From Bdellovibrionaceae bacterium UBA2351 (GTDB lineage Bacteria; Bdellovibrionota; Bdellovibrionia; Bdellovibrionales; Bdellovibrionaceae), in NCBI GenBank assembly GCA_002344565.1, contig DDTZ01000116.1, positions 1 to 28,007 of the forward strand: a stretch of DNA of 28,007 bases, in the 5' to 3' direction. Within the stretch, counting starts at the first letter, position 1; each line of letters begins with the position of its first letter. The position numbers and the translations under genes are program-made. Shown here piece by piece: positions 14,410-23,089 of the stretch. The notes under the pieces were generated by a model, which searched no databases, was not told the DNA's origin, and worked only from the letters and a program-made list of their open reading frames with translations.

Positions 14410-15852
14410 ATGACAAAAAAATACATCGTACCTAACAAAGTTTACGGTGAAATCACGGGTTCTGTTGTAATGATCGGGTTCGGCTCTATCGGTCGAGGCT
14501 GTTTGCCACTTTTAGAGCGTCACTTTAAATTTGCTAAAGAGCGCTTTGTAGTCATCGATCCAAGTGATCGCGATCGAAAATTATTAGACGATCGAGGGAT
14601 TCGTTTTATCCACACGGGATTAACACAGAAAAACTACAAAGACATCCTTACTCCCCTATTGAAAGGTGATGGCCGCAGTTTCTGCGTAAACTTATCAGTT
14701 GATACATCCTCATTAGACATAATGAGACTTTGCCGCGACTTAGACGCACACTACATCGACACCGTGGTCGAACCTTGGGCCGGCTTCTATTTTGATGAAA
14801 CAAAATCGTCTGCAGATCGATCCAACTACGCTTTACGTGAAACCATTTTAGAGGAAAAACGTCTAAATCCGGGTGGCGTAACTGCCGTTTCCTGCTGTGG
14901 TGCTAATCCGGGAATGGTGTCTTGGTTTGTTAAGCAAGCTCTGGTGAATTTAGCGACGGATTTAAAAATTCAGTTTACAACGCCAGCGACTCGCGACGAG
15001 TGGGCTCTTTTAATGCAAAAAGCGGGTGTTAAAGGAATTCATATTGCTGAACGCGATACTCAACGTGGCAAGCTCCCTAAGCCCGCCAACAACTTTGTTA
15101 ACACATGGTCCGTGGAAGGCTTCGTGAGCGAAGGCATGCAGCCCGCTGAATTAGGCTGGGGCACATTTGAAAAATGGATTCCAACAAACGGCCATCAACA
15201 TGAATCCGGGTGCCAAGCGGCGATTTACCTACAACAGCCCGGCGCCAACACACGCGTAAAAACATGGTGCCCAACTCTGGGCGCACAGTACGGCCGTTTG
15301 GTGACTCATAACGAAGCTATTTCGATTGCCGACTACTTTAGCGTGGGCAAAGGTTTAAAACCGACCTACCGTCCGACCTGCCACTATGCTTACCACCCAG
15401 CTAACGATGCGATTCTGTCGCTAGAAGAAATGTTTGGGCGCGGAGGCGAACGTCAACCCGAACACCACATCCTAGATGAAAACGAAATCGTCGATGGAAT
15501 GGATGAACTGGGCGTTTTACTATACGGCCATGCGAAGAACGCGTACTGGTATGGATCGCAATTGACCATCGAAGAAACTCGCGCGATTGCGCCTTATCAA
15601 AACGCGACAGGCTTGCAAGTCACATCAGCGGTCATCGCTGGTATGGCTTGGGCCCTTGAAAATCCTAAAGCCGGCATCGTTGAAGCCGACGAGATGGACT
15701 ACAAGCGCTGCTTAGAACTTCAAACTCCCTACTTGGGCCCGGTCAATGGCTTCTACACCGATTGGACACCGATCAAAGACGCAAACACGTTCTTCAAACA
15801 AGACATCGACGAAACTGACCCATGGCAATTTAAAAACACCCTCGTCCGCTAG
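14410..15852 (+). CDS. hss: Homospermidine synthase
   Basis: 480 residues, the usual length of bacterial homospermidine synthase, with an AAGGAG ribosome-binding site. The enzyme joins two putrescines (or spermidine plus putrescine) into sym-homospermidine with NAD as internal redox cofactor. The N-terminal Rossmann region has MIGFGSIGRGCLPLLERH (about residues 21-38). The family stretches VVEPWAGFY, CCGANPGMVSWFVKQAL and QPAELGWGTFEKW follow, and the end has the DPWQFKNTLV-type segment seen in this group. The fold is shared with saccharopine dehydrogenases but the motifs are those of homospermidine synthase. Its place behind argJ-argR and near a decarboxylase suggests a local ornithine-to-polyamine route. 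Confidence 0.93.
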   Translation: MTKKYIVPNKVYGEITGSVVMIGFGSIGRGCLPLLERHFKFAKERFVVIDPSDRDRKLLDDRGIRFIHTGLTQKNYKDILTPLLKGDGRSFCVNLSVDTSSLDIMRLCRDLDAHYIDTVVEPWAGFYFDETKSSADRSNYALRETILEEKRLNPGGVTAVSCCGANPGMVSWFVKQALVNLATDLKIQFTTPATRDEWALLMQKAGVKGIHIAERDTQRGKLPKPANNFVNTWSVEGFVSEGMQPAELGWGTFEKWIPTNGHQHESGCQAAIYLQQPGANTRVKTWCPTLGAQYGRLVTHNEAISIADYFSVGKGLKPTYRPTCHYAYHPANDAILSLEEMFGRGGERQPEHHILDENEIVDGMDELGVLLYGHAKNAYWYGSQLTIEETRAIAPYQNATGLQVTSAVIAGMAWALENPKAGIVEADEMDYKRCLELQTPYLGPVNGFYTDWTPIKDANTFFKQDIDETDPWQFKNTLVR

Positions 15853-15854
15853 TT

Positions 15855-15889
15855 AAAGTGCCAGGCCCTAAAAATGCCTGGCACTTTTT
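15855..15889 (+). terminator. Strong intrinsic terminator of argJ-argR-hss
   Basis: A perfect 12-bp stem, AAAGTGCCAGGC (15855-15866) with GCCTGGCACTTT (15876-15887) and a 9-nt loop, runs into TTTTT three bases after the hss stop codon. It separates the arginine/polyamine operon from the AAA+ protease gene. Confidence 0.93.
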
Positions 15890-15949
15890 CGATCCTCAGA
15901 AAAGGCACCCTCTCCTAGCCTTCAACCATCGGACGCATAACATCACATA

Positions 15950-15965
15950 AGTTATTGAAATAACT
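15950..15965. repeat. Short inverted repeat upstream of the AAA+/M41 gene
   Basis: AGTTATT-GA-AATAACT is a 16-bp near-palindrome in the 286-bp gap before 16139. A TATAAC resembling a -10 lies at 16054-16059, with no convincing -35. The remaining gap shows nothing else recognisable. It could be an operator for the protease gene. Confidence 0.3.
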
Positions 15966-16138
15966 AATCAATAAGCATCACTGATTCGACTCATAACATT
16001 TAGTTGTGGAATTGTTTTCGCAATTGTCACTTCTCGAAGCGGATTTGTACCTCTATAACGTTGTTCACAGTATTTTACTGGCGAACTCGTTGACAGCGGC
16101 GCCAATCCTGAGCGCAGACAGATCCTCGAGGAGTTAGT

Positions 16139-19100
16139 GTGTTGTTAAAAAATGAATTACTATCAGTCTCTAAGTTATGTGTAGCTATCACTATCACGAT
16201 AGGTCTGCTGTCCCTCTCATCAAACACCTATGCCGATGTCAACTCTTCTAAATCCGTAAAGTTCCGAAATGGAAATCGTATTTCTTCGCAAGGCACACAA
16301 TTATATTTTTCGTTTGCCAATGGTGAGCGTGTAGATTTAAACGGAGACCATAGCTACATCATTGAAGCAAAACAATCCCGCCCTCGAGCTGTCATCATAG
16401 AAGATCGCAATTTACCGAGCGCCACTCACCGCTTTTTAGTTCAAGAAGATGGTCATGTCCATTCGCTTCCCGTGCGCATGGAAGGGGCCACTGAATGGAG
16501 CCATTCCTCTTTGATCGATAATGGCATCCTGTACGATGTTGTCTCAATTAAATATAACAAGCCTAATAAAAATACGGTAATCGTGATTCGCTCATCAGAT
16601 GGACACCGTCTGCGTATGCAAACTGAGACGTACTTAGATCAATCAGCGGAGTCGTTTGAATTTATGCCCAAGCGCCTAGGTTGGGATTTAGAACGTTTCG
16701 AATCTAATCATGGGTATTCTAATAACGAAACCCGTTTTGATAGAAATTTATTCTTAGGATATTCTAATGGTAAATTTAAGCGCATAGTTGAAGACGGATC
16801 GTCATCGATTGCATCTGGATTTGCGAACATCACAAACAAAATTCAATTTGGCCTAGAAGCCCTAATGGATGAGTTTCAATCCAACAATGGCTTGGAAGAA
16901 AAGTTAAACAATCGCGTATTTGGCCAAGCTCACTTAGTTAAATCGTTAGTTCGCAACAGTCATGTAATTAATGACGAAAACTCCACTCGCCCGCGCATCG
17001 TAATGATCACAGGTACTTCAGGCGCTGGTAAAACATTCGTGGCTCAGCAACTAGCCGAAGAGACTCTACACGACAAAGACTTCTTTTTGGAAATCGACGG
17101 CACTAAGTACGCCGGCGGAGATATGAAAGAAGGCGCCGTGATCGCTCATAAACTATTAGGTGCAGAAAAAGCATACCAAGGCAGCCAAAAGGGCGAATTA
17201 ACCGAATTTCTTCGCAAAACCAAAGGCCGCGGCGTAATCGTTATTAATGAAGCTGAAAAAATGAATCCTTACATCTTTACCCGCCTGATGGAATATTTCG
17301 ATAAAGGCGTAATCACGGCTGGTGATGGTGAAGAAATCGAAGGCAAGCAAGTACTTGTTGTGCTAACGAGTAATCGCGGTGCTCGTCAGTTAATACCCGA
17401 GGCTGCAAAGAATTGGACCGAAGCCGCACTGGAACGTTACATCGGCGGCATTTCATCTGAAGAAGTGAAACGTGTTTTCACGACTAAACAAAAAACGGGT
17501 GATTACACATTACCAGAAGAAATCATCAACCGTATCGATGACTTCTTGCTCTCAAGCCCCTTGACGAAATCTGTTCTTAACAAAATCTTCCGTGCAGCGA
17601 TTCTGCGTGAAAATGCAGATTTAGAAAAGAAATACAAAGGGCTAAACTTCAGATTTTCTGATGCGGCACTAGACTACCTAGCGACTGTAAATACAGATCT
17701 CCATAGCCATGGCCGTATGATGAATCGTCGTGCAGAAGCTGTTTTCAAAGATATCAAAGAATCTGTAGCTAAAGCTTTAACCTCTGGAAAATGGCAGCCG
17801 TCGCAGGTGACTTCAATTGACATTTCTCTACACGAAGATGCTCAGCACCGCTGGTTCTTCAACGTAAATAATGATCTACATATTCAAGTTCCACAGCCAC
17901 CAAATCCAAATCCTTTGGCTGATCCTACGATTCGTAAAATCGTAACAGATTTAAATGACAGTCTAAAACGCCGAGTGATCGGTCAAGACGCCATGATCAA
18001 CAACATCCATGAATTGATCGTGGATCATTTAGCTCAGGGCGTGCGCTACTACCCAACCGTATTTATGACGGTAGGCACGACAGGAACTGGTAAAACAGAA
18101 ACGGGTTTAGCTATTGCAGAAAGTGTTTACGGATCCACTCAACGCGCAGGGATCATGGATCTTGGCGACGTATCGTCTGCCTACCAATTTGCGTTGAAAT
18201 TTGAACAAGGCCTTGATGGCGCCGAGAGCGAATTCGAACGCTACTTACGCAGCAATCCCGAAGGCGGCGTATTGATTCTTGATGAAGCGTCTAATATGGG
18301 CGGACAAAACCGCGCTATGAAGAATGAGCTTTTTAAAAAATTCTATGCGATTTTTGATCGCGGCAGTTGGGAAAGTCCAGTGACAGGTAAAGTATATGAT
18401 CTATCAAAGCACATCATCCAATTAACAGGAAATGATGGCGAACACTTCTTTGCCGGCTCATCTGCAGATGAAGATCGTTTAGAGATTTGGAAATCTAAAA
18501 ACCGCGAAGAAATAATCCATGAAATGCTAATCCACGCGGGTGTTCCAGAAGCGTTATTGGGACGTTTAGCGTCTGTCATTCTAACAAAGCCACTTATGCG
18601 CTCGGAACTAAGACCGATTGCTGAAAAAATCTTAAAAGAAAAGATCAGACCACTTGAAGAACAATACAGAGGGCTAAAGATTTCCTACGGTCCTGAAGTA
18701 TTAAATTCTTTAGCAGAAAGCTTCTTTACTCATGGTCGCGGCGTGCGCTCTATCCGCACCGTGGTGGACAAACGTTTTGGTAGCGCGATTCAAATGGCAC
18801 TATTTCAAAGCGGTTTAGACTTGAATCAATTAAAAGGTGTAAATCTAGAATTAAAAATCGAAGACAATAAAACTTCGGCACCCTACAAAAAGACGACTGA
18901 TCCAGAACGTAAAGTCCAAGTTGTTGTCAATATCACGAAAACTGAAGCGGGACAGTCCGCGCCTTTATTTAGCCGCAAAGTCGATTTAACTGAGTTTGCT
19001 CAAGAACAAGTTTTAATGAAACACGATGAAGCGCGCACAACAGCAATCCACGAAGCCTCTCACGCGGTCGGCAACGTTCCGGAAATTACAGGCCAAAAAG

Positions 19101-19636
19101 TTTCCTACATCACCATTCGTGGTGGTACGTCCGGTATAGGGGAAAACAAAATTCGTTACATGGGCTACGCACGCTCAAAACAAATCGATGGTTACACATC
19201 ACCGACCCATGCCATTGTCGTTGGTCAAATCGCGCGAATTGCAGCCGGTGCTGTGGGTGAAACTATTTATGGACAACCTATGTCTGGTGGCTGGGCTGAT
19301 GACTTATCAAAAATCAGAAATCTAGCTCGCACAGCATTGATCAATTTCGGTTTTGATTCGCGCTTTCATGGAATTCAAATCGATGCGCAAGGCGCCCCTA
19401 TCATGAGCGAAGCCAAACGTCGCCAGTTCGAAGCAGCTATGAACAAACTAATCCAAGAAGGCATGGACTTAGCGCGGTCAACCTTAACAGCTAACTGGGA
19501 TTACGTTCTTAAGGTAGCCGATGAATTAATGAACAAAGGCGATATCGATGGCGACCGCTTCGAAGCCATCGGCAAAAATCTAAAAAAATCAAATTCAAAC
19601 AAACTCCGCATGTGCCTGGGCTTCTATGGTGGATAA
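16139..19636 (+). CDS. Exported double AAA+ ATPase fused to an FtsH-like M41 metalloprotease
   Basis: 1165 residues from a GTG 5 nt after GAGGAG. Residues 1-32 form a signal peptide or single anchor (hydrophobic 13-31, possible cleavage after Tyr-Ala). Residues 33-260 match no family I know. AAA+ module 1 has NNRVFGQ, Walker A GTSGAGKT (292-299), pore-loop-like AYQGS, Walker B VIVINE (366-371, Asn for the usual Asp) and sensor TSNRG. A ClpB-D2-small-like helical domain follows. A proline-rich linker leads to module 2, with RRVIGQ, Walker A GTTGTGKT (646-653), Walker B VLILDE (711-716) and another D2-small-like domain. The C-terminal domain has HEASH (971-975) and ADDLSKIRNLAR, where Asp1055 should be the third zinc ligand, as in FtsH. 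The AAA modules are ClpB-like, not FtsH-like. Expected role: ATP-driven unfolding plus proteolysis. Location is the puzzle; see findings. Confidence 0.85.
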   Translation: MLLKNELLSVSKLCVAITITIGLLSLSSNTYADVNSSKSVKFRNGNRISSQGTQLYFSFANGERVDLNGDHSYIIEAKQSRPRAVIIEDRNLPSATHRFLVQEDGHVHSLPVRMEGATEWSHSSLIDNGILYDVVSIKYNKPNKNTVIVIRSSDGHRLRMQTETYLDQSAESFEFMPKRLGWDLERFESNHGYSNNETRFDRNLFLGYSNGKFKRIVEDGSSSIASGFANITNKIQFGLEALMDEFQSNNGLEEKLNNRVFGQAHLVKSLVRNSHVINDENSTRPRIVMITGTSGAGKTFVAQQLAEETLHDKDFFLEIDGTKYAGGDMKEGAVIAHKLLGAEKAYQGSQKGELTEFLRKTKGRGVIVINEAEKMNPYIFTRLMEYFDKGVITAGDGEEIEGKQVLVVLTSNRGARQLIPEAAKNWTEAALERYIGGISSEEVKRVFTTKQKTGDYTLPEEIINRIDDFLLSSPLTKSVLNKIFRAAILRENADLEKKYKGLNFRFSDAALDYLATVNTDLHSHGRMMNRRAEAVFKDIKESVAKALTSGKWQPSQVTSIDISLHEDAQHRWFFNVNNDLHIQVPQPPNPNPLADPTIRKIVTDLNDSLKRRVIGQDAMINNIHELIVDHLAQGVRYYPTVFMTVGTTGTGKTETGLAIAESVYGSTQRAGIMDLGDVSSAYQFALKFEQGLDGAESEFERYLRSNPEGGVLILDEASNMGGQNRAMKNELFKKFYAIFDRGSWESPVTGKVYDLSKHIIQLTGNDGEHFFAGSSADEDRLEIWKSKNREEIIHEMLIHAGVPEALLGRLASVILTKPLMRSELRPIAEKILKEKIRPLEEQYRGLKISYGPEVLNSLAESFFTHGRGVRSIRTVVDKRFGSAIQMALFQSGLDLNQLKGVNLELKIEDNKTSAPYKKTTDPERKVQVVVNITKTEAGQSAPLFSRKVDLTEFAQEQVLMKHDEARTTAIHEASHAVGNVPEITGQKVSYITIRGGTSGIGENKIRYMGYARSKQIDGYTSPTHAIVVGQIARIAAGAVGETIYGQPMSGGWADDLSKIRNLARTALINFGFDSRFHGIQIDAQGAPIMSEAKRRQFEAAMNKLIQEGMDLARSTLTANWDYVLKVADELMNKGDIDGDRFEAIGKNLKKSNSNKLRMCLGFYGG

Positions 19637-19652
19637 AAGGACATACAATTTT

Positions 19653-20450
19653 TTAGCGACGCGACCACGGCGGATAGTTGCCCAGTTCATTTGCGGGATC
19701 ACGTTTTAGTTCGAGTAGGCGTTGCCATTCCATTTTCAGATATTCCATTTGATGATCTAGGGCTGGCAGGCTTGAATTAGATTCGGCGGCACATGGACTT
19801 GCTGGTGAATACGACGAGGAATGACAGAGGCTGAAGGTAGCTGCTTTTTCGTCGGGCACCATTGTTTTGATCCAATCTTTCAATAGCATGGGCGCTGTTG
19901 GGTTGATCGCTGGATCAAACACGACGGGCTGCTGTCCCACCATTACGATTGGAACGACATGATACCACCAGCTGACCGACCCACTCGGCGAATTTGGTGT
20001 TTTCACTGTTAGATTTCCAAAAATAAATAACTTTGCCGGTACCGGCTGATTCCATAGCTTGATATTCTGAATAGCTAAAGCCGCTCGCGCAAAACAGCCA
20101 TCATCTGGAAACAACCAGCTGGATCGACGAAGCATCGCATGTGTCGTATCTTTTAAAAAACGCTCATCACGTAATTTAGCAAAAACTTGAGTCGCTGCCG
20201 CTACATTTGCATACACGGGCGCCTTTTCGAACGTCAGCATATTTAAAGGCACAGCTTTTCCCAAAGGCGAATCTTCTTGAATCTGCCTGACACCATACTG
20301 AGCCAAGCGCTGGCGATAGCGTTGAAAGGCCTTCTGCGCGGATTCATTGCTCCCTCGATAGGCCGAGTGCACAGTCGCTGTTGATGAGTATGTCCCCGCA
20401 TGTGAAAAAATAGAAAACGCTATAAAAATATAGCCAATAAAATACGCCAT
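19653..20450 (-). CDS. Exported protein-glutamine deamidase (protein-glutaminase family)
   Basis: 265 residues with a GAGGGGAA ribosome-binding site and a signal peptide over residues 1-18. The catalytic core follows the protein-glutaminase / Gln_deamidase pattern: DDGCFARA (Cys119), SWWYHVVPIV (His164) and VVFDPAIN (Asp179). This is a transglutaminase-like Cys-His-Asp triad in the right order and with spacing close to that of the Chryseobacterium enzyme. The reaction is conversion of protein-bound Gln to Glu. Related deamidases include toxin effectors of host-associated bacteria. The N-terminal 100 residues may be a pro-region, as in the secreted Chryseobacterium enzyme. It ends 16 bp from the end of the AAA+ protease gene (convergent). 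The native target is unknown. Confidence 0.8.
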   Translation of the reverse strand: MAYFIGYIFIAFSIFSHAGTYSSTATVHSAYRGSNESAQKAFQRYRQRLAQYGVRQIQEDSPLGKAVPLNMLTFEKAPVYANVAAATQVFAKLRDERFLKDTTHAMLRRSSWLFPDDGCFARAALAIQNIKLWNQPVPAKLFIFGNLTVKTPNSPSGSVSWWYHVVPIVMVGQQPVVFDPAINPTAPMLLKDWIKTMVPDEKAATFSLCHSSSYSPASPCAAESNSSLPALDHQMEYLKMEWQRLLELKRDPANELGNYPPWSRR

Positions 20451-20533
20451 GTTTGTTCCCCTCTAGATCCAATAAAATGGCGCGACTTTACCGATTCGTC
20501 CAATAAAAAAACACGGTGCCAAAAATTTATTTT

Positions 20534-21433
20534 TTAGGGATTATCCAGCCATTCACCATCATCCTCTTTCTCTTGATTAGGATTCTTAGATAGCAAAATA
20601 GCCTGCAGACGCTTTTGAGGATCGTCCGCATTTTTTTGAATAAAATTGTTTACGATACGTTGAATATTGGCTTCACTTACGCCTAATTTTTTTAGTTTAC
20701 CAAGCGCCAGTCCGACCGTTCGATCTCGATTTTCATCTTGGGGTGTGATTCTATCAACCAGTTTGCGATCTAAATAGGCTGAATAGTAGGACACCTTTTG
20801 TTCATGGCTGATCTTTAAGTCCTCAACCAATGCGATAAAATTAACAGCGACCTCCGGAAACGCACTCAGCGTGTCCTCAAATGTCAGAGAAATTTCAAAA
20901 AAAGCGGTTTCGCTGTTATTGACAAGGATTTGTTTAACCGTATCTCTTAGCTCGAGTGAAAATTTCGAATGTTTATTATAAACCATCAGTGCGTTATAGA
21001 CAGTCAATACTCGGGCAGTTAGTGTCGTTGACACATTACCAAACGCGTCCATTTCTGCCAGAATATCAGCATCTTTAATATACTGCTTGGCCAAGTTCTC
21101 AACTTGCTCAATTTTCTGAGCATCCGCCTGCATAGATAAAGGCACAGCTTTCTTTCTAGCCTCAACCATTTTTCCAGATCGAAGTGACTTCGTTAATTCT
21201 GCCGTAGCAACTGCGTAAGATACAAAACCTGCTAAAACCTTAGGAGGTCTAAAAACTTTGAGCGGTTTTAAGCGCGGCATACGCAGAGGGGCTTCTTTTT
21301 CTAGCTTAACACTCGCCAATACGTCCTGTTTTACAGAATGCAAAGTAAACTGTTCTCTAAAATAAAATACGCAACCTGCCATACTCACGACCAACGATAA
21401 AACTAACGCCGGCGACAAAAAATTATTTTTCAT
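20534..21433 (-). CDS. Membrane-attached protein of unknown function
   Basis: 299 residues. Residues 6-25 are a hydrophobic segment ending in SMAGC, either a lipobox (Cys21, Met at -3) or a transmembrane anchor. A basic, Pro-rich stretch (residues 48-66) is followed by an almost wholly helical domain with heptad-like hydrophobic spacing and a charged, acidic C-terminus. No family is recognised. It starts without a clear ribosome-binding site. The deamidase gene begins 83 bp beyond its stop on the same strand, so shared transcription is possible. Confidence 0.6.
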   Translation of the reverse strand: MKNNFLSPALVLSLVVSMAGCVFYFREQFTLHSVKQDVLASVKLEKEAPLRMPRLKPLKVFRPPKVLAGFVSYAVATAELTKSLRSGKMVEARKKAVPLSMQADAQKIEQVENLAKQYIKDADILAEMDAFGNVSTTLTARVLTVYNALMVYNKHSKFSLELRDTVKQILVNNSETAFFEISLTFEDTLSAFPEVAVNFIALVEDLKISHEQKVSYYSAYLDRKLVDRITPQDENRDRTVGLALGKLKKLGVSEANIQRIVNNFIQKNADDPQKRLQAILLSKNPNQEKEDDGEWLDNP

Positions 21434-21549
21434 AGAATTTCAGTGTAGATTATTTTTCGTCTAAGAAACATTTTTAAAAAAATCGTTCTCAAAAAAAATC
21501 GTCAACACAGCAACCAGACGTAAAAACCTCAGACAGTTCGAACACCGCC

Positions 21550-22074
21550 TCAGCTTGAGATTACGCGCACAACCTCATCAAGATCACTGGGCGTTTTAAC
21601 ATGTATAAGCCTAGACTGATTTTCAGGACGTTGTAAAATTCTTAATAGCTCTGGATTCATTAACTGGTGCTGTTTTTGTAGAGTCTGTAGCATTTTTATA
21701 AAATGGTTCCAGTTCCACTCATTCGCTCCTTTTGGCATTTCGGGGCGCGGTCTGAATAGACTACACATTTGACGCTTTATAAGCCATAGAACATTCCATC
21801 TATATGGAAAATCGATAAACACAATACAGTCCGCTGATTTCAAATGCGAGGGCAACATGTCCAATGGACCGTGTCCATCAAGTATCCATTCAGGACGATC
21901 GAGGGCTGATTTTAAATTCGTGCGGATGAGGTCTATATTTTTCTTAGATAAATCCGTATTGAATTCCAAACTATCGACATGAATAACGGGCAATTCAAAT
22001 GCTTTGCCGAGCCTTCGTGCTAGTATCGTTTTTCCAGACGCAATTGATCCTAAGATCAGAATCTTTCGCTTCAA
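21550..22074 (-). CDS. P-loop kinase-like protein (adenylate kinase / FlaR topology-modulation type)
   Basis: 174 residues from TTG, which directly follows the TAG stop codon of the upstream SDR gene, so translation is coupled. The Walker A motif is GSIASGKT (9-16). The HVDSLEFNTDL and WILDGHGPLD segments match the nucleoside-kinase-like family often annotated 'adenylate kinase' or 'topology modulation protein'. FIDFPYRWNVLWLIKRQ is the lid-side helix pattern of that family. The substrate is unknown; a small-molecule phosphotransferase is most likely. Confidence 0.75.
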   Translation of the reverse strand: MKRKILILGSIASGKTILARRLGKAFELPVIHVDSLEFNTDLSKKNIDLIRTNLKSALDRPEWILDGHGPLDMLPSHLKSADCIVFIDFPYRWNVLWLIKRQMCSLFRPRPEMPKGANEWNWNHFIKMLQTLQKQHQLMNPELLRILQRPENQSRLIHVKTPSDLDEVVRVISS

Positions 22075-23025
22075 CTAAAAATCCCAAAAAGTCGTTTTAC
22101 GTTTACGCGAAAAACCCTCGCCCCAATGACGAACCCCAGGCAAAAACCTGAATAACAAAGGGTGCAACAACCGGCGTGGCATCAACCGACGTAGGTAATA
22201 AAAAAACTCAGCGCCTAATCCCGCAGGCACCCACAAGGGCGGACGCTCAGTTTGCACTACTAGTAAAATTAGCTGCGCGACCGATTCCGCCGATGTTCGT
22301 GATAACCCCATCAGTTTAGAAATAAATGGTTTCATCGATTTATAAAACTGCGTATACTCGTCGTTGCCATCTTCCGACTGACGTCCACGTTCTGTGTAAC
22401 GTACATTTTTGAACGATTCAGAATGAATAAATCCAGGCTGTACCAAGGACACGTCAATACCGAACGGACGCATCTCGTACCATAGAGCTTCACTCGCACC
22501 CTCGAGCGCGGCTTTGGAAGCCGAGTAGGAGGACATCGTTGGCATCGCTAACATACCACTGACCGAACTAATGTTGATAATTTTTCCGCGACCTTTTTTC
22601 CGCATATTAGGGAGTACCGCCCGAATCAACGACATGGGGCCAAAATAATTTGTCGCCATTTGCAGAGACTCATCTTTACTGGTCATGTGTTCGATTACTG
22701 AACGATAGGAAATGCCGGCGTTGTTAATCAAAATATCAACCCCTTCCCATTCGGCACAGACCTTTCCAACCACCTGTTTTCTGGATACTTCGTCTGTTAT
22801 GTCCAGCTCATACACACGAATATTTTGCGACGGAGGAAACACGTCGTGCAGCTTATCAATTGAACCTTTGCGAGCCGTGATGACGACTCGATAATTAGGA
22901 ACACTCGTAAATACTTTAGCTAGTTCGAGTCCAATACCTGACGCACACCCCGTGATCAATATCACTGGTTTGTACGCATTGGGACGAATACGCTTAAACC
23001 AATAAACATACTTATACGCTGACAT
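22075..23025 (-). CDS. Short-chain dehydrogenase/reductase (classical SDR)
   Basis: 316 residues with a GAGGGGAA ribosome-binding site. Classical SDR motifs are all present. TGCASGIG (25-32) is the NAD(P) loop and NNAG is at 101-104. Asn125, Ser154, Tyr167 and Lys171 (in SSYSASK) form the catalytic tetrad, and PGFI follows. The C-terminal 80 residues are basic and hydrophobic with several Arg-rich turns, which may bind membranes, as in SDRs acting on lipids or sterol-like substrates. The cofactor is probably NADP, since TARK follows the second strand. The substrate is unknown. It heads a two-gene unit with the P-loop kinase. Confidence 0.9.
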   Translation of the reverse strand: MSAYKYVYWFKRIRPNAYKPVILITGCASGIGLELAKVFTSVPNYRVVITARKGSIDKLHDVFPPSQNIRVYELDITDEVSRKQVVGKVCAEWEGVDILINNAGISYRSVIEHMTSKDESLQMATNYFGPMSLIRAVLPNMRKKGRGKIINISSVSGMLAMPTMSSYSASKAALEGASEALWYEMRPFGIDVSLVQPGFIHSESFKNVRYTERGRQSEDGNDEYTQFYKSMKPFISKLMGLSRTSAESVAQLILLVVQTERPPLWVPAGLGAEFFYYLRRLMPRRLLHPLLFRFLPGVRHWGEGFSRKRKTTFWDF

Positions 23026-23089
23026 TTAAAGATTCCCCTCTAGATACAAATTATATTTAACTACGGCTTAGAAATACAGTCAAAAAAAG

